Below are positions 8,095 to 14,391 of a DNA stretch of 14,391 bases, piece after piece. The position numbers and the translations under genes are program-made. The notes under the pieces are model-generated. The model had not been told where the DNA came from. It saw nothing but the letters and a program-made list of their open reading frames with translations, and ran no database searches. The stretch's first letter is position 1. Every line of letters starts with the position of its first letter. This DNA comes from Campylobacteraceae bacterium UBA1877 (GTDB taxonomy: Bacteria; Campylobacterota; Campylobacteria; Campylobacterales; Campylobacteraceae), in assembly GCA_002352945.1 (NCBI GenBank), contig DDHL01000083.1, forward strand, positions 594-14,984, written 5' to 3'.

Positions 8095-10674
8095 TTATCG
8101 TTTAAGACCTAGTAGTGTTTCAAGCATAGTATCGGATGTTGTAATAGTTTTAGAATTGGCTTGATAACCCCTTTGGATAATAATAAGCTGGGTAAGTGAA
8201 CGGGATAAATCTACATTACTCATTTCAAGCGAGCTTGCTTGAATGTAGCCTCTTCCACCCACATTAGCTTGTCCAATAACAGGCTCTCCCGAGTTAGATG
8301 TTTGGATAAATGTATTTCCACCATCACTCTCAAGGCCGCTATTGTTTGTAAAAGTTGCTAAACTTACTTGAGCTAAACCAAAGCTTCGTCCATTTGTAAA
8401 AGAACCAATGAGAGTTCCTGTTTCATCAACACGGATTCCTGATAAATCCCCGCCGGGGTATCCATCTTGACTAATGCCTGAAGTGTTTGAGTCTTGGTCA
8501 AAACTTGTCATTCCATCAAATTGTCCTAAAGTTCCAAGATCAAGACTGATATTTTGGTTAGGAGATGAACCATTGTTTGCTGTATAGGTAATACTACTTG
8601 GAGTAAAGGTTGATAGTGAACCATCTGAATCAAAACTAATTTCACCCATAATAATATTGTCTAAACCTGAACCTGTAAAATTTATAACTCCAGGTTCTGG
8701 AACAGAAATTATCATTGACCAAGTAGTTCCACCATCTGCTGTAAATCCTGTTTTGACAAACTCAAAACGCACAGTATGTTTTGAACCTAGTGAGTCATAA
8801 ACATCAATACTTGAAGCGTGGTTTGCAGCATAAATATTTTGGGTTGTTCTTACTGAATTTCCTGTAACTAAAGCTCCTTGGAGAGCTGAAAAAGCTGTAG
8901 TAAATTTTTCAGCTGCACTCACATTTGCTTCAGAATCTGTAGCTTCACTAATACTTATATACATATCTTGATCAGATACACCACTATTTCTATTGTATAC
9001 AAAGCCATCAGTTCCAACTATAATATCTTGAGTTGCACCACCAGGGAAGGTACCTGCTGCATCAGCTTTTGTAATATTCCAACTTGTTTGAAGCTGGGTT
9101 CCAGCAGGAATAGTTGTAGTAGCACCATCTGGAAGTGTTAACGTTCCTGTATCTAAGGTGATGGTGATATCTTCACCTGTATTGTTGTAAAAATCAAATG
9201 CAGTATTAAATTCAGTTCCAGCGGGAAGAGTAATTGATCCATTTTGAATCCAAGTATCCAAATCACTTGCTGTCACAGTTTCTCCATTGGTTGCAAATGC
9301 TGGATCAAATGCTGAAGCATTTTCCACATTTTGGATTTGAAATTGTCCCTCTTCATTAACTGTAACGATGGCGCCTGGATTGTAGTTATTTGCACTCTCA
9401 ATTGCCCAAGTATTAACTGTATTTACAGTGCCTCCTGTATAGTTAACATAGTTTTTAGCATCCTCTTGCATCGCTTGGCGTAAATCTTCTGTTGTTTTAA
9501 ATTTACGAGCGATGGTATCATCATAAGATGGATTTTGTGTAACGGTATCATTTGTATAAGTGTACTTATAAGCTGTAATGACAGTAGTATCTACAAATCC
9601 CGTATCATCGGTGCCATTTACTACGAGTTTAATATTTTTTGTATTATCTTCAGTTCCTGTTGAATTTGTATTTACAAGAGTAATTCTATTTGAAGTTACT
9701 TGTGCTTCAACTCCAGTTTTATTTGTGTATTGATTAATAATAGAGGCAATATCATTTGCTTTAGCTTCATCTGATGTTCCGGCTGTATCGATAATTGAAG
9801 ATATGATATCAACGCCATTTAAAGTAATATTAAGATTATCAACATTGTTTACAGATGTATCTATAACAATATCTTGTGTTTTTGCTGTGGCATAACTTAC
9901 CCAAATTCCTTGTCCTTCTTGAAGGTTAAAGGCTTCACCTGAAGCATTGTATAAAACGCTCATATCAATACCACGGTCTGTGAGTTCACCATCGGTATTA
10001 AACATTTGGTATGAAGAGTCATTTTCACTATTTACCTCAGTGCTTGAGAGTGCTTTATCACTATTTTTGTCATACCAATTACTATAAGCATCAAGGGCGT
10101 AGATAGTTTTTTTACTAGAGATTGTATCCCCTGAGTTAAGGTTGGCTTTAATTGAGATATAACTTGTTGGATTTGCTGGTGTTGTAAGCCCTGGCGGAAT
10201 AGTAATGTTGCCAATTGGCGCAGTAGAGTCAATTTCACCTGTTTCACTATCTCGCACCCAACCTTGGACGATATAACCATTACTATCTACAAAGTTTCCT
10301 AAAGCATCAAAGTTAAAATCCCCATTACGGGTATATTTATATGTTTGGCCTCCATCTCCTGAGACTACAAAAAATCCATCTCCTTGAATCGCTAAGTCAG
10401 TATCTTTATCGGTTGTTTCAATAGAGCCTTGTTTATAGATAGTAGTAACAGAAGTAACCTGCGTTCCAAGACCAATTTGCATTGGATTTTTACCGCCAAG
10501 TTCCCCTTGTGGTGCGGTTGCAATTTTTGCAGTTTGACTAAGAAGATTTGAAAAATTGACACGGCTATATTTAAAACCAGTCGTGTTAACATTTGAAATA
10601 TTATTACCTTCCACATCCATTGCTATTTGGTGTGCTTGTAATCCGGTTACGCCGGCCCAAAGTGATCGCATCAT
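8095..10674 (-). CDS. flgE: Flagellar hook protein FlgE (long, 859 aa)
   Basis: Structural subunit of the flagellar hook, exported by the flagellar type III apparatus and polymerised under the FlgD cap. The N-terminus (MMRSLWAGVTGLQAHQIAMD, then GNNISNVNTTGFKYSR at 23-38) and the C-terminus (SSLEMSNVDLSRSLTQLI at 814-831, then QANSKTITTSDTML) form the conserved coiled-coil D0/D1 rod of hook and axial proteins. The middle (about 170-750) is the expanded outer part typical of Campylobacter and Helicobacter hooks. It includes a flagellin hook IN-like motif (about 278-355: NVDNLNITLNGVDI and DNTKNIKLVVNG) and a FlgE D2 region (about 620-720). Residues 481-532 contain a small internal repeat (LPAGTEFNTAF and IPAGTQLQTSW). 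AAGGAC precedes the ATG. It lies 90 bp downstream of a second FlgE-family gene and upstream of thyX. Confidence 0.95.
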   Translation of the reverse strand: MMRSLWAGVTGLQAHQIAMDVEGNNISNVNTTGFKYSRVNFSNLLSQTAKIATAPQGELGGKNPMQIGLGTQVTSVTTIYKQGSIETTDKDTDLAIQGDGFFVVSGDGGQTYKYTRNGDFNFDALGNFVDSNGYIVQGWVRDSETGEIDSTAPIGNITIPPGLTTPANPTSYISIKANLNSGDTISSKKTIYALDAYSNWYDKNSDKALSSTEVNSENDSSYQMFNTDGELTDRGIDMSVLYNASGEAFNLQEGQGIWVSYATAKTQDIVIDTSVNNVDNLNITLNGVDIISSIIDTAGTSDEAKANDIASIINQYTNKTGVEAQVTSNRITLVNTNSTGTEDNTKNIKLVVNGTDDTGFVDTTVITAYKYTYTNDTVTQNPSYDDTIARKFKTTEDLRQAMQEDAKNYVNYTGGTVNTVNTWAIESANNYNPGAIVTVNEEGQFQIQNVENASAFDPAFATNGETVTASDLDTWIQNGSITLPAGTEFNTAFDFYNNTGEDITITLDTGTLTLPDGATTTIPAGTQLQTSWNITKADAAGTFPGGATQDIIVGTDGFVYNRNSGVSDQDMYISISEATDSEANVSAAEKFTTAFSALQGALVTGNSVRTTQNIYAANHASSIDVYDSLGSKHTVRFEFVKTGFTADGGTTWSMIISVPEPGVINFTGSGLDNIIMGEISFDSDGSLSTFTPSSITYTANNGSSPNQNISLDLGTLGQFDGMTSFDQDSNTSGISQDGYPGGDLSGIRVDETGTLIGSFTNGRSFGLAQVSLATFTNNSGLESDGGNTFIQTSNSGEPVIGQANVGGRGYIQASSLEMSNVDLSRSLTQLIIIQRGYQANSKTITTSDTMLETLLGLKR

Positions 10675-10764
10675 GGTTAACGTCCTTATTTGGATCTAAA
10701 ATTTTTTATTAAAAGAGGCGAACCTCAACCTTTACATGTAAAGACGATAAAGCAAAAACTATTC
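10675..10764. other. Gap between the two flgE genes, with hairpin and palindrome
   Basis: Contains, in minus-strand order, the CTTTACATGTAAAG palindrome, then a GAGG-TTCG-CCTC hairpin (10715-10726) followed by TTTTAATAAAAAATTTT, and finally the flgE ribosome-binding site. The UUCG tetraloop and following T residues resemble a weak terminator or attenuator, but the stem is only four base pairs. The AT-rich stretch might equally hold a promoter. I see no clear sigma-54 (GG...GC) or sigma-28 site. Confidence 0.4.
10730..10743. repeat. 14-bp palindrome CTTTACATGTAAAG (copy 5), between the flgE genes
   Basis: Perfect palindrome, identical to copy 2 and to the centre of copy 4. It begins 22 bases after the stop codon of the upstream 680-residue FlgE-family gene. 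Confidence 0.75.
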
Positions 10765-12807
10765 CTACTGCTTCATCTCAATTGCATTTTGAATCATCTC
10801 ATCACTTGTTGTAATTGTTTTTGCATTACTACTAAAAGCCTTTTGCATAACGATTAATTCTGTTAAGGCAGTGGCTAAATTGACATTACTAACTTCTAAA
10901 GAGTTGCTTAAAATCTTTGTAGTTTGGATGTAATTTCCATTTTCATCCGTGTAAAAAATAGGCTCTCCACTATTTGCAGTAGCTTGAAAAATACTTCCAT
11001 CAAGACTTGATAATCCTTGATCGTTTTGAAATTGAAAAATGGCAATCTTAGCAACTGGAATAGTTTGGCTATTAGTAAATTGGGCTAAAATTTGTCCAGT
11101 TTCATCCACACTATATCCAGTTAAAAGTCCTTCCGCAGCTCCATCTTCATCGGTGATAATTGTATCTTTTTCTAAAGCAGTGTTTGAGACAAGACCTTCC
11201 CATCCAGAGTTGATAATATGCGTTACTTCCACAGTGGTATTTGCTTGATCAAAAGAACTTACATCATACTCTAAACTCCAAGTTCCACCCTCTTTAACAA
11301 GCACTGGAACAGTGATGATATTTCCCCCATTATCTGTGATGGTAACTTCTAAATTATCACCATGAGTTAATCCGCTACCACTAATGTAGATAGTATCATC
11401 TTGAATACTTTGAGAAAAATTAGTAACGCTTTGAGTTTCTAGGCTCTCTCCAAGATCTAAATTAAGCGCATATCCACTATTGTCCAAAGCTCCTAAGGTA
11501 TAATCCAATAAAGCTCCATTTCCAGCAAAGGTGATTTCACCCACTTGTGCATCTACAATGGAATAAACCTTTTTAGAGGTTGTATCAATGTAGTATTCGT
11601 TTGGATCATAATTTTTAACAACCTGTCCATTTTCTATGGTATAAAGATTTGGATCATAACTTTGTGTTGGATCGTATTGCAAAATTTCATAAGGCTCATA
11701 ATATTTTAAAATCTTAGCATCTATATCCCATGAAGTTGTATCTCCACTTTTTGGAAGTTGCTGGGTAAAACGCAAATCAAGCAGATCCTTATCCCCATTT
11801 GGAGCAATAACTGTGTAGGTAAATCGCTCCTCATTTGGAATCTCTTGTTCAGTGCGTAATGCTACGCTTATTGTAAGTTCACCCGAAGTATCCAAATCGT
11901 CAATTTGTGCGTTTTCTAAGCTCCATGTTTGTAAATCACTATTAAGCGAAGCAGTTCTTTGAATACTCTGTCCATTAGCATCGGTGATAGTTATTAAAAT
12001 TGCATCATTTTCTTGAGGGTTTAGTATTCCGCTAGTATTTGTAATGGAACCCTCAATGGTAACTGTACCATCATAATTAAGAGTAGATGATGGAAAGGTT
12101 ACACTAGGAGATCCGCTAGGAGTAATAGTTGAGACATAATCTAAAGGATCTAAATCTATATCAATAATTTCAACCTCTGTTTCTGGATCTAAGTTGGCTT
12201 GAAAAGAGATATTTTGTGTTGGAACAGCTGGCATATATAGGCTGCTTGGTAGTGTTATTGTAGTTTGTTCACTTGGAGGAGCTAAGGAGATTGTATCAAT
12301 TTTACTAATCTCATATCCATCCACAAGGGTTCGTTCATCTACGCCATAAACGTAACCGTAATCAATGAGTTTTGAGGCATCAATTTGTGCTGGGGCTATA
12401 TTATTTCCCAAAGTGCCAAGAAGTTTGTAGCCATTTTGATCTACTAAATTTCCATCTGCATCAAAATAGAAATTTCCTGCACGGGTATAGTAGTTTTCTC
12501 CGCCAACACCTTGTACCCCAAACCATCCTTCTCCTCCTAGAGCCAAGTCAAATGGATTGTCCGTATTTTCAAATGATCCTTGGGTTAAATCTAAGGCTGT
12601 TGTTTGCGCTCTTGCACCATATCCAATGTCGCTCATAGCTGCACCATAGTAGGCAGTTGTCAGAGTTGTTGAAAAGATTGAAGAAAATTCTGGCGTAGAG
12701 CTGCGAAATCCATATGTATTTACGTTTGAAATATTATTAGCCCATACATCAATCCCAAACTGCTGGGTTTTCATTCCTGATACACCATTGTAAAAGGAGC
12801 TATTCAT
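10765..12807 (-). CDS. flgE: FlgE-family hook protein paralogue (680 aa) with Ig-like insertions
   Basis: A second hook-type axial protein, in the position of the fliK-flgD-flgE cluster seen in Helicobacter pylori and Campylobacter jejuni. The ends are typical: SSFYNGVSGMKTQQFGID and ANNISNVNTYGFRSS (23-37) at the N-terminus, LEVSNVNLATALTELIVMQK (637-656) and SNAKTITTSDEM at the C-terminus. The middle differs strongly from the 859-residue FlgE. It carries two stretches that look like bacterial Ig-like folds (about 243-322 and 471-530) and share the pattern TITD-x-x-G-x-x-I ... TWSLE. Between them is a Tyr-Asp-Pro-rich segment (YDPTQ, YDPNL, YDPNE, 378-404). The ribosome-binding site AAGGAT overlaps the flgD stop codon, so translation is coupled. 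It may be a minor hook component or assembly factor; its exact place is unproven. Confidence 0.9.
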   Translation of the reverse strand: MNSSFYNGVSGMKTQQFGIDVWANNISNVNTYGFRSSTPEFSSIFSTTLTTAYYGAAMSDIGYGARAQTTALDLTQGSFENTDNPFDLALGGEGWFGVQGVGGENYYTRAGNFYFDADGNLVDQNGYKLLGTLGNNIAPAQIDASKLIDYGYVYGVDERTLVDGYEISKIDTISLAPPSEQTTITLPSSLYMPAVPTQNISFQANLDPETEVEIIDIDLDPLDYVSTITPSGSPSVTFPSSTLNYDGTVTIEGSITNTSGILNPQENDAILITITDANGQSIQRTASLNSDLQTWSLENAQIDDLDTSGELTISVALRTEQEIPNEERFTYTVIAPNGDKDLLDLRFTQQLPKSGDTTSWDIDAKILKYYEPYEILQYDPTQSYDPNLYTIENGQVVKNYDPNEYYIDTTSKKVYSIVDAQVGEITFAGNGALLDYTLGALDNSGYALNLDLGESLETQSVTNFSQSIQDDTIYISGSGLTHGDNLEVTITDNGGNIITVPVLVKEGGTWSLEYDVSSFDQANTTVEVTHIINSGWEGLVSNTALEKDTIITDEDGAAEGLLTGYSVDETGQILAQFTNSQTIPVAKIAIFQFQNDQGLSSLDGSIFQATANSGEPIFYTDENGNYIQTTKILSNSLEVSNVNLATALTELIVMQKAFSSNAKTITTSDEMIQNAIEMKQ

Positions 12808-12816
12808 TTTTCATCC

Positions 12817-13476
12817 TTAATAAAACTCTACAATATACTCAAGAGGTACGTAAGATGAGCCCAATTTTACGTAAGTGTCAGTTCCATCCATGCGAACAGA
12901 CTCAACCGGATAGACGCCAAATTGAGCAGTTTGCTGGTTGAGATCCGTATCTAAGTACTCGGCAGTAACTGAGTAGTATCCAGCAGAAAGTTGGTTTCCA
13001 CTATCATCAGTACCGTCCCATTCAAAAGCGTGAATTCCAGCATCCGAAGCTTCTAATGGTACGGTTCTTACTGTATTTCCATTGACATCTTTAATGTAGA
13101 GGTTTCCAGATTTAATAGCTTTTTCAAAATATACTTCAAAGCTTGTAGATGAATCTTCTTCTAAAACTATGGCATTAGATCCAACTGAAGCCATTTTCCC
13201 AATAGCAGAAAGGGAGTACATATTCATAGTACTTTCTAGTTGATTGGCTAACTGTTCCATCACAGCATTTGTATTTTCTTGAGTTTCTAAAGTTGCTAGC
13301 TGGGAAGTTTGAGTTAACATCTTATCTGAATCCATAGGATCGGTTGGGTCTTGATATTGAAGCTCGGTTAAAAGAAGCATTAAGAATGCATCTTTATCCA
13401 ACTCTGCATTTGGATTTGTTGCAGTATAATCTGATGTTGTTGATGTGGTGGTGCTAGAAACAGTATCTGTTGTCAT
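12817..13476 (-). CDS. flgD: Hook assembly cap protein FlgD
   Basis: Scaffold that sits at the tip of the growing hook and directs FlgE assembly, then is shed. The 219-residue length is normal. The N-terminal export and cap segment has the family signature FLMLLLTELQYQDPTDP (31-47) followed by MLTQTSQLATLE (53-64). The C-terminal half is the FlgD Ig-like/tudor-like domain, with GIHAFEWDGTDDSGNQLSAG (147-166) as its recognisable turn-rich motif. The first 25 residues are Thr/Ser-rich. AAGGAT precedes the ATG in the 11-bp gap after fliK, and the stop overlaps the ribosome-binding site of the following flgE-family gene. These are signs of a tightly coupled operon. Confidence 0.95.
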   Translation of the reverse strand: MTTDTVSSTTTSTTSDYTATNPNAELDKDAFLMLLLTELQYQDPTDPMDSDKMLTQTSQLATLETQENTNAVMEQLANQLESTMNMYSLSAIGKMASVGSNAIVLEEDSSTSFEVYFEKAIKSGNLYIKDVNGNTVRTVPLEASDAGIHAFEWDGTDDSGNQLSAGYYSVTAEYLDTDLNQQTAQFGVYPVESVRMDGTDTYVKLGSSYVPLEYIVEFY

Positions 13477-13487
13477 TTTTTATCCTT

Positions 13488-14391
13488 TTATACATAGTTG
13501 GGCAGTACCAATTCAAGAGTTGCCTCTTCTTCAAACTCATCTTGGGTTTGGCTATTTTTTGAAAAACTCGAAGCGTTGCGTGGATCTTGATTTCTCTCAT
13601 CCTTTTGAGAAAAATTCATCTCAAGGTTTGTAAATCCCATATTAACGAGTGAATTTTTAAATTCGGCCTGATTTTGTACAAAAAGGCTAAGTGTATGGGT
13701 GTTAGAAGTAAAGTTTACATGTAAATTGTTTCCACGATTTACAATAGTAACTTCTACTTCACCTAAATTTTTTGGATTAAGAGCCATTTGAACTTTCATC
13801 ATAGGAGGTTTATACTGTTCAATTTGCTGTTTGAAATCCTTTGCAAATGTGCTAAAAGTTTGACGAAGCTGGGTGCTTTTTAACTGCTGGTTTGATACTT
13901 TGATATTTTCTCTGTTGAAAATATTGCTGCCTTCTTTATTGCTACTTTCCTTTTCAGCTCCGCTACTTTCATTCTCAGAATGATTTTGGCTAGAGTTTTG
14001 GCTTAGCTCACTTAATGTTTTAAGGGCGCTATCTTTTTGTGAAGTATTTAAAGTATTGCTTTGTTTATGGCTAGCTACATTAGATTCAACTCTATTTTGG
14101 GGTTGCAAACGAATATCTTCTGTTTGAGCTGGATCTATTTGTACTTTTGTATTTGAAACTACGTTAGTGGTATTAGAGCTAGCAGTAGTTTTGATTTTAT
14201 CTGCTGCATCTATTTTTGTTGCAGTTTTAAAATCCTCTTTTAAATTTAGTGTATCTTTTTGTATTTGGGAAGTTTTTGTCCCACTTTCACTTTTATCTAA
14301 TCCACTTAGTAAATCTTTTAGAGTTGGCACAGTTTGCTCTTTTTGAGTTTCTTGCGAGATAGATTTGAGATTTTTTGTAGTCAATAACTCT
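13488..14391 (-). CDS. fliK: Flagellar hook-length control protein FliK (5' end beyond the window)
   Basis: FliK measures hook length and switches the export apparatus from hook to filament subunits. The C-terminal hook-length domain is visible at about 195-262 counted from TTG 14384: MKVQMALNPKNLGEVEVTI, LHVNFTSNTHTLSLFVQNQ, EFKNSLVNMGFTNLEMN. The part before it is long, low in complexity and rich in Ser, Thr, Asn, Gln and Lys, as expected of the unstructured ruler region. The reading frame stays open to the window edge. The TTG at 14384 has no evident ribosome-binding site, and the visible 298 residues are shorter than known epsilonproteobacterial FliK, so the gene is treated as cut. A TTTACATGTAAA palindrome lies in the region encoding NLHVNF. 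It is the first visible gene of the hook operon. Confidence 0.85.
   Translation of the reverse strand, partial: ELLTTKNLKSISQETQKEQTVPTLKDLLSGLDKSESGTKTSQIQKDTLNLKEDFKTATKIDAADKIKTTASSNTTNVVSNTKVQIDPAQTEDIRLQPQNRVESNVASHKQSNTLNTSQKDSALKTLSELSQNSSQNHSENESSGAEKESSNKEGSNIFNRENIKVSNQQLKSTQLRQTFSTFAKDFKQQIEQYKPPMMKVQMALNPKNLGEVEVTIVNRGNNLHVNFTSNTHTLSLFVQNQAEFKNSLVNMGFTNLEMNFSQKDERNQDPRNASSFSKNSQTQDEFEEEATLELVLPNYV
13714..13725. repeat. 12-bp palindrome TTTACATGTAAA (copy 6), inside fliK
   Basis: Perfect 12-bp palindrome in the conserved C-terminal domain of FliK; flanking bases do not extend the symmetry. Confidence 0.7.

Noticed and set aside
13488..14384. Complete short FliK starting at TTG 14384
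   Set aside because: The frame remains open to the window edge and no ribosome-binding site can be seen, so the start most likely lies outside.

Overview
The window is the chromosome replication origin neighbourhood of a motile, AT-rich member of the Campylobacterota (epsilonproteobacteria). The evidence is DnaA, DnaN and GyrB of epsilonproteobacterial type, a flavin-dependent thymidylate synthase (ThyX), a fliK-flgD-flgE cluster ending in a second, 859-residue FlgE of the long Campylobacter/Helicobacter type, and DnaA-box-like elements with a TTCAC core. I cannot place the genus.

Left part (1-731): a short leader with a perfect 14-bp palindrome, an unrecognised 147-residue gene (149-592, +), and the 4.5S signal recognition particle RNA gene (about 625-726, +). 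The RNA ends almost at the stop codon of the next, convergent gene.

Replication block (731-6927): on the minus strand, read right to left, dnaA, dnaN, gyrB and a gene for a 401-residue HD-domain protein whose start overlaps the gyrB stop (TAATG). dnaA is flanked on both sides by DnaA-box clusters. The dnaA-dnaN gap holds a 21-bp pure A/T tract, a run of TAG trinucleotides and TTCAC boxes, which is the arrangement of a DNA unwinding element plus DnaA-trio. The dnaA-ruvC gap holds five TTCAC cores, one covering the GTG start of ruvC. This looks like a bipartite oriC of the type known in Helicobacter and relatives.

Right part (6928-14391): ruvC (+), a 28-bp perfect palindrome, then a minus-strand series read right to left: fliK (cut by the window edge), flgD, a 680-residue FlgE-family protein, the 859-residue FlgE and thyX. 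The flagellar genes make the hook: FlgD caps it, FlgE builds it and FliK sets its length. thyX follows behind a perfect hairpin that covers its ribosome-binding site.

The signal least explained by the genes is a recurring palindrome, TTTACATGTAAA (core TTACATGTAA), found six times across the window: four copies between genes and two inside coding sequence. A rough base-composition estimate predicts far less than one. It may be a protein-binding site or an iterated genomic palindrome of unknown role.
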